Notes under the pieces: model-generated
Databases searched by the model: none
Told to the model about the DNA's origin: nothing
The model's input: only the letters and a program-made list of their open reading frames with translations
Assembly: GCA_963965975.1 (NCBI GenBank)
Contig: OZ014423.1
Coordinates: forward strand, 3,307,801-3,371,800
Direction: 5' to 3'
DNA length: 64,000 nt
From: Xestospongia bergquistia
Taxonomy: Eukaryota > Porifera > Demospongiae > Haplosclerida > Petrosiidae
Position numbers and translations under genes: made by a program
Part shown: piece after piece, positions 37,391 through 49,305 of the stretch
How positions within the stretch are numbered: position 1 is the first letter of the stretch
Layout of the letters: the number at the start of each line of letters is the position of its first letter

Positions 37391-38478
37391 GCACCACTAT
37401 TGTGAACTGAGAATGTTCAGTTGATGATGGATATTGCGCCATGATAATAACAACTATATACCTCCGTATATCTTATCTATAGTACACAATGAACATTGTC
37501 TGTCTGAATATACGTTTATTAATCAGTTGTAGAGAACTAGGGGGCAGGGGGATGGAGCCCCCCACTTTTGAAATGGGGGGGGGGGGCTCTGCCCCCTTAC
37601 TGTTTGATTTTTGACTGTGTGATATACAAGTATGCATGATGAATTCCACTCCTCAGTAACAAACTGGGTGAAAAATAATTTGATTATTCAAACAATCAAC
37701 CACCTGTATATGAATCAATGACATTCACGAATTGGTATGCTAAAGTTAATTGCTCAAAGAAGCTAAGTGTGAAAATAATCGTTTCACCAAAGTGTCTGGA
37801 GTGATCAAAGCTTTTGGTACAAATATGAGTACTTATAGAGGAAAGGTCAACTGTGTTGTCACTACTGCTAAGGTATAATAATATTATTAAAGGTGCATAT
37901 TGTCACATTTGAATGCAGCTTAACAACAAATTATACTATTATGAAATCGCGAATGCCAAGGTTTAGTTGGAGTCCATATAAATGGAGACAATGATTTAAC
38001 TGACATATTAGACAAGATGAGAAAAAGAGTGAGTGAGCTAGAGTGAGTGCATGAGAGAGGAGGAAAGAGCTTTAGTATGTAAGATACTGTCTTATAAAGT
38101 CTCAGTATATTGAATTAAAGAATACTTAATAGAGCAGTTTACAACAAATACTATCGAATCAGCCACAGTCCCATTCTAGTAAACAACAACAGCACAACGT
38201 CTTGTAATGGTGGCTTTCAAAAAGCCATTTAGTAGAGCAGAGCAGGAGTAATTTTGCTGCAATCGCAGTTAACATTAAGGGTGTCTGTTGTTTCCTTTAC
38301 AGGAAACACATTAAAAGAGGTAAAACAAATTTTAATTTCTCTGATATAAAGTACATTATATGCGTTATCTAATATAAAGTGCTGATGATGAGTGATTTGG
38401 TATGGTAGTCCTCCTCCCAGTAGGTCAAGGCACTGCAATTCTTTGGGTACTTGTTCTTCCTAGCATAGTTGAGTACAA
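37391..38478. other. No gene recognised; G-rich hairpin inside
   Basis: Bases 37540-37606 form a GC-rich imperfect inverted repeat: 'gggggcaggggg' and 'ggagcccccc', a short AT loop, a run of about 13 G and 'ctctgccccc'. It stands out in this AT-rich window. Another patch at 38025-38065 is a diverged 'gagtgagt' repeat. I see no coding sequence. Confidence 0.5.
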
Positions 38479-38686
38479 TCAAACTTGATAAAATTCATGA
38501 GAGGAGTAGTTTCGAAAACCAGCTACAGTACAAAGATATGCAAGTGCATATATTACAAAAAATAATGGATTATTAGGGCAATAAGCTGATAATAAAACAC
38601 ACACCAGAAGTGTCCAAGAAAAAAAGTACAAGAAGATGCCAGTAACAAAGATCTTATAATATCCTGTCCACACATTAACTATCTGT
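38479..38686 (-). CDS. Candidate terminal exon of a membrane protein, unknown
   Basis: The minus strand has acceptor TCATTATCTAG and then an open frame to a stop at 38479. It encodes about 68 residues with two hydrophobic spans (IFVTGIFLYFFSWTLLVCVL and NPLFFVIYALAYLCTV) and a short polar tail. A possible upstream exon near 39125-39195 (YESEGDIARISKSNWLRLFS) precedes a GTAAAA donor. No family is recognised, and the exon pairing is unproven. Confidence 0.35.
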
Positions 38687-39322
38687 CTAGATAATGAGAA
38701 CAAAGAAAACTCATAAAATATTCATTATTTAAAAGTAGTATTACTGGCACTATTTGATGTCTGAGTTTGCTGTACATAGTATATCCAAAATATCTTTATA
38801 ATATAATGTAGTGATACATTAGAACATCCCAGACAATTACAAAAATAGATGACTGTGAAGACAAATGACAGAAATGACTAAAGAATCTTGACTTATGACT
38901 TGTTATTTCTCAAATGTTATACTTGAAAACAGAGAAACCTAAAAATATAAAATTCTATTTATCAACTCTTCTAATTCCCAATTGTAACAATGACCTGATA
39001 TGAACATAACAGACTATACACTTTAGATATATGAAGTACTTCACAGCAATACTTGGGATAAATCTGATATTCAACAGTATAATTACCACTAGTTATATGT
39101 ACAGATTGCAATTGCAAATTTATTTTTACTGAAAATAAGCGTAACCAATTGCTTTTACTAATTCTAGCTATATCACCTTCACTTTCGTAATACATTAGTA
39201 ATTAATAGTATTATATGTAGATATTTTTCATAACTATGCAACCTGTATACACTGTATTTAAAATTAAATCAATTTGCAATAAATTATCTTTTACAGTTTT
39301 GTTACATAATTTATATGTATAG

Positions 39323-39804
39323 CAGGCATGGGGTCAAATACATTGAATAGTATTTAAATACAAATACAAATACTCTCAAAACATGAAATACAATATACAA
39401 ATACAAATACTTTTAGCGGGAATGTATTTCAAATACAAATACAAATACTTTGAAAAGTATTTAAATGCTTTCCAAATACTTCTTTATACTATCCCAGCAG
39501 GAAAATCCCCATTATTTGCTTTACATATAATGAACTAATCATTACAAATTATTGATAATCTCTTCAAATGTTTTGTCAGTTAGGCAACATTGATCAGGAC
39601 AGGAAAAACTTTTCCTGCTATGCTGAATAGTCTTTCCACAGAAACAAACAATTTAAAAAGGAGTATTTAAAGATTTCATGAAGTATTTCAAATACAAATA
39701 CAAATACTTCCTGTTTCAAAATTTCAAAATACAAATACAAATACTCAAAAAAAGTATTTAAATACAGCTAAATACAAATACTCATATATTTGACCCCAAG
39801 CCTG
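39323..39804 (-). mobile_element. Non-autonomous hAT element, 482 bp, 8-bp target duplication
   Basis: The left end CAGGCATGGGGTCAAATAC is the inverse of the right end (TATTTGACCCCAAGCCTG) with about one mismatch. Both are flanked by the identical 8-bp ATGTATAG (39315-39322 and 39805-39812), the hallmark of hAT insertion. Subterminal DNA is rich in 'aaatacaaatac' repeats on both sides. The middle retains a transposase fragment. Confidence 0.92.
39540..39660 (-). pseudogene. hAT transposase C-terminal dimerisation fragment
   Basis: The minus strand reads VSVERLFSIAGKVF, then in another frame PDQCCLTDKTFEEIINNL and a stop. This is the conserved hAT C-terminal motif (ERxFSxAGxVFSPxRxxLxxxxxExLxxL). 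One or more frameshifts separate the halves. It shows that this short element derives from a full hAT transposon by loss of the rest of the gene. Confidence 0.85.
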
Positions 39805-39812
39805 ATGTATAG

Positions 39813-40850
39813 TATATAATAATGGATCACATATGATCTGTTTTGTAATAATGAACCACTTCTGTCAACCTGTTTCTATATGTGATACAACTATTTGAGA
39901 CTCATGCAAGATATTTGTGTGTAATTTAGTCTATCTTTAAATCTATAACCACATTTTCTTTGAATCATTTAAGTGTTAATTAAGTGTGTGTAAGCCTGCC
40001 TCATTCCTGATTTCTGTAATAGTTCTTATCTTTGTTCATTGTCCTTCCATTTAGTTTGATCTTTGTTCTTTATTCAATTTCAGATAAATACCTGATTTTG
40101 TTTGTTCCTGACTGTATCAATTTCGTTTAAATACAACTTCTACTTAAACTTAGTTGTGACGAGAACAGAGCTGCATATTCAACTGCAGCCTTGCCATAGA
40201 ACTATACAAAAACTTTCAACAGTTGCTAGTGACACTGATAGTCTAAAAGGCTATATAGAAAAGATTCTCCATATTTTCAAATGTAATGTCAAAGTTTATG
40301 TCACAAAGAGTGTGACATAATTCTTTTACAACTTACTAAAGTGTATTGTATAGGCTTATTTAACTAAACTCACCATTGCCACTTTCTTATTTGTAGAAGT
40401 TATTTTTTCAAGAGATTAGAAGTATTTGATAAGGTGCTATTTTTGCACATTACGAACGTTTTAGCGCTATATTCAATATTGTCCAGTAAAAATGGTACTT
40501 TTATTTGGCTAATGGTTGATTAAGGCATTACAAACATTTGTTGATCATTTGTCTTTTGTGCATATTGCTAAAAATAGAGAAAAGGGAGCTTCATTACTGT
40601 ATTGTCAAAATAACTTAAATCCCAACTTATGTATTGTTAGTGCTCATCAATAGACCTGATTTAATAACATTATTTAATATATTTGGGTTGATGTAGCCAG
40701 CACTTTACCATGACTGTTTGATTTTATAGAGATAAGGTGAGCTTGTATTCACTTCTTAACTTTTTTCTGGAGCAGAAGAAATTCCTCCCATGGGATTTCC
40801 ATGTGATCCTGTAATGTGTTTTAATGCTTAGTGATTTTTTTGTTAGTAGG
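39813..40850. other. No gene recognised
   Basis: AT-rich sequence. A plus-strand open frame at 40102-40320 has no recognised motif and no convincing splice signals. Confidence 0.4.
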
Positions 40851-40854
40851 TATA

Positions 40855-41170
40855 TTGTGTAGTGGTTGCTAGTCGATAAACTGTAGACGTTGTTAGTAGA
40901 TAGACTATAGAGGTTGCTAGTAAGTAGGCTACATTGTAGAGGTTGCTAGTAGATAGACTGTATAGGCTGCTAGTGGTTATGTATACATTGCCTGCAGAAG
41001 TCTCTTGTAAGTAGATTGTAGTGGTTGCTAGTAGAAAATTTGTTGAGGCTTTTAGTAGAAAGACTGTAGAAGTTGCTAGTAGGTAGGTTTATAAAGGCAA
41101 GTAGTAGATAGACTTTAGAAACTGCTATAGTAGATGGACTGTAGAGGTTGCCAGTAGATAGATTGTAAAT
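40855..41170. repeat. Minisatellite, ~28-35 bp unit
   Basis: Diverged tandem copies of 'gtagaggttgctagtagata' plus a few bases, about ten units. The minus-strand open frames across it are only periodic peptides. Confidence 0.8.
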
Positions 41171-42390
41171 GTAGAGGAACCATAAGCTTAGACGTTGATT
41201 CAGGAAAGTTAGAAAGAAATGTGGTTGTAAAATCCACAGTGGCCATAATATTTGTGCCAATAGCGGCAATACTGTGTTCATGATATTTGATATACACATA
41301 CAATACAGGTAGAAGGTACACATATCTTATTGTCTTGTAATTTTTATGTTTTACTGAAGAATGAAGTGTTCTGATATAATTACATTTTCTTAACTACAGT
41401 AATTGATTAATAAATGTATAGGGTTGATTTTGCTAAAGATAAATGTCTTCATGATTTTGGTATAAAATTAAATCAGGAGATAACATAAATTGTCGGAGTC
41501 CTGGTTGCAGTAAAACTAGAGTATAGAGACAAAAAATGTTACTCCAGAAAAAAAATTTGAGAGAGAATCAATTCTTTGAAGGAATTAAGAATGTTGAGTG
41601 TTGGGGGAATTATCAAATAGATATTTTTTGAAAGTGTAGTCTAGTAAGAATAATACTATAATATATATCATTCCACCTGGCATGTTTGCATCTTATAACT
41701 AGGTAGTACTAAATTTGCTTTGAATTATTTTTATGTACATACACATGTATTGCATATGTTAGCTTTGCATCATATTCTGCAACAATTTGTAATCTTGTGA
41801 AGACTTTGACAAGTACTATCTAGAAAGGCCATCTTCAATTGTAAAGATTATTTGGGATGGTGCTATTGGAATTGGGTAATTGACTTTGAACACACAAAGA
41901 CCATAGCTGATCAAATATACATGAAAAGCACATACTTCTGCTATGAAAAACTTTCAAAATTAACTTAAATTAGGTGGCACAAATTCATTCATTTTAAAGG
42001 ACTTTAAGATAAATTTTAAAATAATATATTTATGTACATAAAGATTCCAGGAGCTACACGAGTGACATCTCAACTTCAATTATATGTATAGCTTTCTTAG
42101 AAATAGGCACATTAAAGAGATGTTTACATGGAGATAAAATAAATTTGTCTATACCAGCTGTAAGACAAATGCTCTATATTAAGGGTACTACCCTCTCCTC
42201 TTGCTAGATTTGTTAAGATGAAAATAAAATATAAAGAACGGGTCAAATCATGAAAAAGAAATAAATAAAATTCAAATTTAACTTTTCTAAATTCCTTTTA
42301 AATTTTAACAAAATCCCAAACAACGTTGTTGCCTTAAACACAGATTTGACAAGAAAACGATATTTATTAATTGCTATCCTTGGGCCTTGG
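41171..42390. other. No gene recognised
   Basis: AT-rich sequence without supported exons, RNA genes or repeats. Confidence 0.4.
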
Positions 42391-42392
42391 CT

Positions 42393-42440
42393 GCATAGGC
42401 GTATTTAGACCCGGGCCAGCACGGGCTTTGCCCGGGTAAC
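42393..42440. repeat. GC-rich hairpin next to a motif repeated beside the receptor palindrome
   Basis: 'gcataggcgtatttagac' leads into a hairpin of CCCGGGCC and GCCCGGG around a short loop. The related 'gcataggcgtatctagg' occurs in opposite orientation at about 46007-46023 and again at about 47545-47561, on the palindrome arms. It resembles the terminus of a dispersed transposon. Whether 42393 and 46023 are two ends of one element is unproven. Confidence 0.4.
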
Positions 42441-43030
42441 CAGACCAAAATTAATTACATTTTTTCAAAGATAAATTTATTGGTTTTATTTACACAAAAA
42501 GATTAACCACTAACACATGCCATGTATGACTTCACAGTTAGCAATTAGCACCTCTTTTATGAACTGTGATCTGAGTCAGACTGAGTGCCAATATGAAAAG
42601 ACTCTTGTAGACTTGGGCCTCTAGTAATAGTAGCAGTAGTGGTGTAGGCTGGTCCATCAAAAAAATCATACAATGTTCCAGAGAGTGAGGAATATGACAG
42701 TGGAAATGACAGCAATAAAGAAATTGACAGAGAAATTAGAGGATTAAATGATCAAGATGGTTAGCTGTAAATTTAATAACGAAGTAGTTTGAAATTATTC
42801 TTTCTACTTTTCTTGTACTCTGCAGACACAGATGGTGATGGTATTGATCTACAGATTTATAGGGTATAGGTAATGATATATCCACAATACCAGGAGTTAA
42901 CGTACATGTACATGTTGGTGATGTAGCATCAACCTCAAGCCGAGAGTAGATGGTCCTGCAGAATGCTTTTGTGTTAAAACTGATAGGCAAATATAATCAC
43001 TACCAGCTAGTTGATATTTTAATGTACAAT
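42441..43030. other. No confident gene
   Basis: A minus-strand open frame at 42736-42990 follows an acceptor-like CATTCTGCAG (about 42957-42966) and reads TIYSRLEVDATSPTCTCTLT. It could be an exon but has no recognised family. Confidence 0.25.
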
Positions 43031-43033
43031 ATA

Positions 43034-43263
43034 TCACTGTAACAAAATGATTAGTTGATTTTACTAATATAAGGTAATACAAATTGCATGCAGGAACTTA
43101 TTATGATCAAAAGTAAACATGATACTGTTTTGATTACTAATGATTACTGATTATGTAACTACATAAACATTAGTAAGCAAAATAATGTTATGTTAACCTT
43201 TTACATATACAACCAGTATAACCATGTATTAGTTAAATCAAACAATTGATTTTAGTTAGTGCT
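43034..43263. mobile_element. MITE related to the TA-flanked element at 54214, diverged copy
   Basis: Shares order and sequence with 54214-54458: 'cactgtaac' start, 'gatactgttttgattactaa', 'acatatacaacc', 'ataaccatgtatt' and a 'ttgattttagttagtg' end. The termini are more degraded here. Confidence 0.6.
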
Positions 43264-43744
43264 GGTATCCAATTGGTTTAATAATTTGCTGACAATGCAT
43301 GGAATTAAGTAATGACATATTAATAATATATAAGGTAGGTTGTGTCTGAAAAATTGGAATAGTTATAGTAGTAAGTGTTTTCCTTCTAAAATTTGTATTA
43401 AATGGTACATAATAAATTTCTTTACTTTTTTGTAGAAATTGTGATAATGATATTGTAGCAGCTGGTTAATGTTTCATTATAGTGTATTAATTAATGCATC
43501 TATTTTGATTTTATTAATAGACTAATAAGATGTTTGATAAACAAATAACTACATATAGTATATTTTAACAAAAATAAAACAAAATGATTTTATTTATGTT
43601 CATGAATTGAATTGCTTGTTTAATTTATGAAGTCACACGTTACATAATAATTACAAAATTACTAAATACATAACTGATTTACATATTATATGAGGAAGAA
43701 ATATATACAGCAAATAAGTATTACATCAGTCTTTCATTCTCATT

Positions 43745-45719
43745 TCAAACTTCTTTATCAAATTGTGTTGCAGACTCCAGCTATATATTTGAGATGATAA
43801 GATCATTATAGTATAATACACAATATTTATATATGTACAAATAAACAGCTCTTAGTATATGACATGAATAGTTTCCCATATACTTACCACTTTAGTGGAG
43901 AGCATAGACTCCAGTTCTTTTATTCTAGCTCGTAGACCACTGATAGTCTCCTCAGGTGACTCACTAGTAGTATTATTTGTTGAATATGAAGAAGGTAAGG
44001 AATGACTAGTGAGGACTTTCTCTCCAGTTGGATCATTATATAAACAAACCATCTGTCAAGATATAATTAAAACAATTGAATTATGGCTTGGTTATATAGT
44101 CTTTATAAGAAGAGAAGCTGTTGAGTCAGCTTAAAATAAAATAAATAAGAGGTTTGAGAAATGAAATCATTAATTAAAATCTTGCTTTAAAAGTAACACA
44201 AACTTAATGGAAATGAGTCTTACTTTTGGAATGAACATGAGTCCTAAGAACAGAGTTGCATCTACCAGTAGAGCTAGTCCAAACATGGCAGCATATGCAT
44301 CATGATAATTTTCAAGAGCAAACTGTGTCACTGCTAACAATGCAAGTATAATACTGTTGATGTAGATAATGACAGCTATTTCCTTTGAGTCATTCAGAGC
44401 TTTAACTTTAATACGACGAATATGAAATGCCATAAATATTGCTACTAGTTGTAACAATGCTTTGTATGAAAAGGAGACTGCTAGCCAAATTTGTGATCCA
44501 CTTTGAGCACACACATAGATGAAGTTTTTTTCAAAAATACCTTCATCCTAGATAAAGTATAGAAAAAGAAATAGTATAATATATTTAGTATAATAGTTAC
44601 TTATGAAATGGAAAATAATTGGTAAGGATCCTCTTAATTAGAGGCCAAAAATTAAGTTGCCAAAATACATGCATGCATATGTTCTAATTATAAGAAAAAT
44701 TAAGACTCATGCTCAAATGTGTGTTACTATTATCTGCTATATTTCAGTATTTGCTCAATTTTAAAAGTTAAACAAATTAATGTGCTAATTGACTGACTAT
44801 CTAGTAATAATATAAGCAAATTTGTCAGCTTATCCAATAAATCTGTTATATTATTTTGAAAAACTCTTGTATAGAAAACTTTTCTATTACATGACAGACA
44901 CAATCATTATTAACATTTTGTGAAGATAGAAAAAATTTAGTATACCGTTATATCTTCTGGATGTTGAGTATCTCTTATTCTGGTGGCTATCAGTCGTGAC
45001 TGAGGAATGGCAGATCCAATGACAATAATAATCAAATCAGTAGATACTATAACTAACACTTGAACAAATAAAACCCAATCTTTTAGTGCCTGTGTGTGTG
45101 TGAGAGGAAGAAGGAGAAATTACTAAGATACCATTTTATAACTTAGTGATTAACCTTCTTATTAGGCTTTGGATTATAAAAAATATAATAGACTCTCCAT
45201 GTTTTGGAAAGAATGACAGCAAAACAGACAGAGTATCCTAAAAAGAACAACCAGAATCTGATCTATGTGGAAATTAAGAATGGATCATTGATTAAAAGAT
45301 AAAGCAATACAATAATTTATTATAGAACAAATCTGGAAGTAGGAGTATGATCATTATGTGATAATCTTACATTACAGAAAGCAGTCTGTACATCCATTAC
45401 TGTTGAGGTGTGCACATAGAAATAGACACATGTGTACATAATGGCAGCCCCTACAATTATGAGATAATTCAAGTTAGGACTGGAAAGTTTGACAACTCTA
45501 TTAGAGGTAGAGTGAAAGGGAGGGAGAATCAAGCTAAGACATACAATATCCAGTTACTGACTTTTTATTTCTAAAGACAATATTAAACACAAGACATACT
45601 GCTACAAAGATGAGACCAACAAATGTTGCAATATCATAAATTATAATCAATGCTAGATGATTCTGGTGTATAGTGTCCACTTCATAACCATCATAAGGAG
45701 GAGTACCATCTAGTGACAT
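43745..45719 (-). CDS. GABA-B-like class C GPCR, 7 exons, 353 aa
   Basis: I read minus-strand exons 45562-45719, 45371-45497, 45155-45262, 44946-45089, 44224-44547, 43888-44052 and 43745-43780. All are GT-AG and in phase, totalling 1062 nt. Exon 1 opens MSLDGTPPYDG and carries TM1 up to FNIVFRNKK. Exon 2 begins VVKLSSPNLNYLIIVGA (TM2), a class C GABA-B signature. Exon 3 has KTWRVYYIF after TM3, exon 4 TM4, and exon 5 TM5-TM7 with ALNDSKEIAV and LGLMFIPK. Exon 6 is a cytoplasmic tail with a predicted coiled coil (SGLRARIKELESMLSTKV), as in GABA-B receptors. No Venus-flytrap domain precedes it: an in-frame stop lies 7 codons upstream of the ATG. Either it lacks the ligand domain, or an upstream exon is spliced in. 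Confidence 0.88.
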
Positions 45720-46462
45720 AATAATAGTAATATTATTTCATAGCTAAAGATAAATTCGAAAAGCCTATTCAACCAGTCGGCATTGATTTTCCACTTTCTG
45801 TTTTAGTCGATTGTTTAAACGTAGATGGTACCAAGCAACAGTAGGTTTTCTAGTATAGCAATCCAAATGATGCATTCATTCAGAACGGGTTCAGGGACAG
45901 GAAACATACCTTGTTTTTGGTTGAGTAAAAGTTTAAAATTGTTAATAACTATTAATAACTACTAATTCATAATGATGAATAATTAATAAGCCCTAGTACT
46001 TTTAGAGACCTAGATACGCCTATGCTTGGCTGATTTTGTACTGTCCAGGAGTTTGTCCCTGCTTACCCACTCTATTGACATTCCTCAAGTACTAGAAAAC
46101 CACGCCTTATTAAATATTTGTGGTTTCAAGTGTTTTGATAGGGTGGAGCTGCAGATACAGAAAACTTACAACATTGTGTGTGGACAGAACATTCTTTCGA
46201 TTTAGCTAATATATTATAAATGATAGCTAATTAAATCCTTTCTAAACAGTTTGTTTACTAATTTTTTTAAAAATCACTTTTCATATTTTCTTTAAAAATT
46301 TTTTTTTAGCATAACCTTGTTAGTATAAACAATAATCAAGAAACTAGCACTGCAGTTACTGGTCTCCAGGAACGTTTGTCCTTAATTTCTTACACTAGAT
46401 TGTTTTGCATACAAATTTAAAAAACATTAGGTTATTATAAACATTTACATGAATTTTATTAC
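44263..46462 (-). repeat. Left arm of 2.2-kb inverted duplication
   Basis: Base x here pairs with base 93568-x in 47106-49305. Spot checks along the arm show almost perfect identity, with single differences near 45778 and 46159. It covers receptor exons 1-4, most of exon 5, and 743 bp upstream of the ATG. The outer break falls inside the TM7 coding sequence. Confidence 0.95.
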
Positions 46463-47105
46463 TGTACTGTACTGGTGTTAATTCTGCTTGTGGTATACCT
46501 ATTAAAATAATTCATCAATGCTTCAACAAAGTTTGGGGTTTCTAATTTCCACACAGATGTTTTGCCAGGGGTGTTACATGCAATAACTGGAGGACACAGT
46601 TTATCCTACATAGGTTGCTGGTTTGATTTTCAAAAGCCTTGTTAGGTCTAAAGCACAACTCCAGTGCTATGAATGTGAACGACGATATGATATTCAAGTG
46701 TGTCAGGTTAGTACAAATACTATCGTCAGTTGTTTTGATATGGGTATGTCTTTCCCACCCAGCAATAAGGCCATTTGTTCATTTTTTAGTACATTTCCTC
46801 TTATTGCTGGCTTTTGAGACTTTGAATGTGAACGACGATATGATATTCAAGTGTGTCAGGTTAGTACAAATACTATCGTCAGTTGTTTTGATATGGGTGT
46901 GTCTTTCCCACCCAGCAACAAGGCCATTTGTTCATTTTAGTACATTTCCCCTTATTGCTGGCTATTGAGTCCATTTTTTGTGAACCATTGTAATGATGTA
47001 TATTAAGAAGTCACATTGAATGATGTTGTCACCTTGTATATTACAAGTCATTATGATTTTATATTTGCAAATAAGAATGTGAAGCTTGTCACTATTTTTA
47101 ACTCG
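46463..47105 (+). other. Palindrome loop, with 153-bp tandem duplication
   Basis: The unit starting GAATGTGAACGACG occurs at 46671 and 46824. Each copy contains CYECERRYDIQVCQ-like or FECERRYDIQVCQ-like text ending at a CAG|GTTAGT donor, so each could be a small exon. The upstream reading AQLQCYECERR recalls Cys-rich extracellular modules, but no family can be named. It lies between two divergent receptor start codons. Confidence 0.7.
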
Positions 47106-49305
47106 GTAATAAAATTCATGTAAATGTTTATAATAACCTAATGTTTTTTAAATTTGTATGCAAAACAATCTAGTGTAAGAAATTAAGGACAAACGTTCCT
47201 GGAGACCAGTAACTGCAGTGCTAGTTTCTTGATTATTGTTTATACTAACAAGGTTATGCTAAAAAAAAATTTTTAAAGAAAATATGAAAAGTGATTTTTA
47301 AAAAAATTAGTAAACAAACTGTTTAGAAAGGATTTAATTAGCTATCATTTATAATATATTAGCTAAATCGAAAGAATGTTCTGTCCACACACAATGTTGT
47401 AAGTTTTCCGTATCTGCAGCTCCACCCTATCAAAACACTTGAAACCACAAATATTTAATAAGGCGTGGTTTTCTAGTACTTGAGGAATGTCAATAGAGTG
47501 GGTAAGCAGGGACAAACTCCTGGACAGTACAAAATCAGCCAAGCATAGGCGTATCTAGGTCTCTAAAAGTACTAGGGCTTATTAATTATTCATCATTATG
47601 AATTAGTAGTTATTAATAGTTATTAACAATTTTAAACTTTTACTCAACCAAAAACAAGGTATGTTTCCTGTCCCTGAACCCGTTCTGAATGAATGCATCA
47701 TTTGGATTGCTATACTAGAAAACCTACTGTTGCTTGGTACCATCTACGTTTAAACAATCGACTAAAACAGAAAGTGGAAAATCAATGCCAACTGGTTGAA
47801 TAGGCTTTTCGAATTTATCTTTAGCTATGAAATAATATTACTATTATTATGTCACTAGATGGTACTCCTCCTTATGATGGTTATGAAGTGGACACTATAC
47901 ACCAGAATCATCTAGCATTGATTATAATTTATGATATTGCAACATTTGTTGGTCTCATCTTTGTAGCAGTATGTCTTGTGTTTAATATTGTCTTTAGAAA
48001 TAAAAAGTCAGTAACTGGATATTGTATGTCTTAGCTTGATTCTCCCTCCCTTTCACTCTACCTCTAATAGAGTTGTCAAACTTTCCAGTCCTAACTTGAA
48101 TTATCTCATAATTGTAGGGGCTGCCATTATGTACACATGTGTCTATTTCTATGTGCACACCTCAACAGTAATGGATGTACAGACTGCTTTCTGTAATGTA
48201 AGATTATCACATAATGATCATACTCCTACTTCCAGATTTGTTCTATAATAAATTATTGTATTGCTTTATCTTTTAATCAATGATCCATTCTTAATTTCCA
48301 CATAGATCAGATTCTGGTTGTTCTTTTTAGGATACTCTGTCTGTTTTGCTGTCATTCTTTCCAAAACATGGAGAGTCTATTATATTTTTTATAATCCAAA
48401 GCCTAATAAGAAGGTTAATCACTAAGTTATAAAATGGTATCTTAGTAATTTCTCCTTCTTCCTCTCACACACACACAGGCACTAAAAGATTGGGTTTTAT
48501 TTGTTCAAGTGTTAGTTATAGTATCTACTGATTTGATTATTATTGTCATTGGATCTGCCATTCCTCAGTCACGACTGATAGCCACCAGAATAAGAGATAC
48601 TCAACATCCAGAAGATATAACGGTATACTAAATTTTTTCTATCTTCACAAAATGTTAATAATGATTGTGTCTGTCATGTAATAGAAAAGTTTTCTATACA
48701 AGAGTTTTTCAAAATAATATAACAGATTTATTGGATAAGCTGACAAATTTGCTTATATTATTACTAGATAGTCAGTCAATTAGCACATTAATTTGTTTAA
48801 CTTTTAAAATTGAGCAAATACTGAAATATAGCAGATAATAGTAACACACATTTGAGCATGAGTCTTAATTTTTCTTATAATTAGAACATATGCATGCATG
48901 TATTTTGGCAACTTAATTTTTGGCCTCTAATTAAGAGGATCCTTACCAATTATTTTCCATTTCATAAGTAACTATTATACTAAATATATTATACTATTTC
49001 TTTTTCTATACTTTATCTAGGATGAAGGTATTTTTGAAAAAAACTTCATCTATGTGTGTGCTCAAAGTGGATCACAAATTTGGCTAGCAGTCTCCTTTTC
49101 ATACAAAGCATTGTTACAACTAGTAGCAATATTTATGGCATTTCATATTCGTCGTATTAAAGTTAAAGCTCTGAATGACTCAAAGGAAATAGCTGTCATT
49201 ATCTACATCAACAGTATTATACTTGCATTGTTAGCAGTGACACAGTTTGCTCTTGAAAATTATCATGATGCATATGCTGCCATGTTTGGACTAGCTCTAC
49301 TGGTA
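47106..49305 (+). repeat. Right arm of 2.2-kb inverted duplication
   Basis: Mirror of 44263-46462. Beyond 49305 the sequence is unrelated to the left side. Confidence 0.95.

Noticed and set aside
40970..41323. 117-codon minus-strand open frame
   Set aside because: Much of it is a periodic peptide from a ~30-bp minisatellite; no splice or start support.
44263..49305. The palindrome as terminal inverted repeats of a transposon
   Set aside because: The arms contain host receptor exons, the outer break lies within coding sequence, and no target duplication was found at 44263 and 49305.
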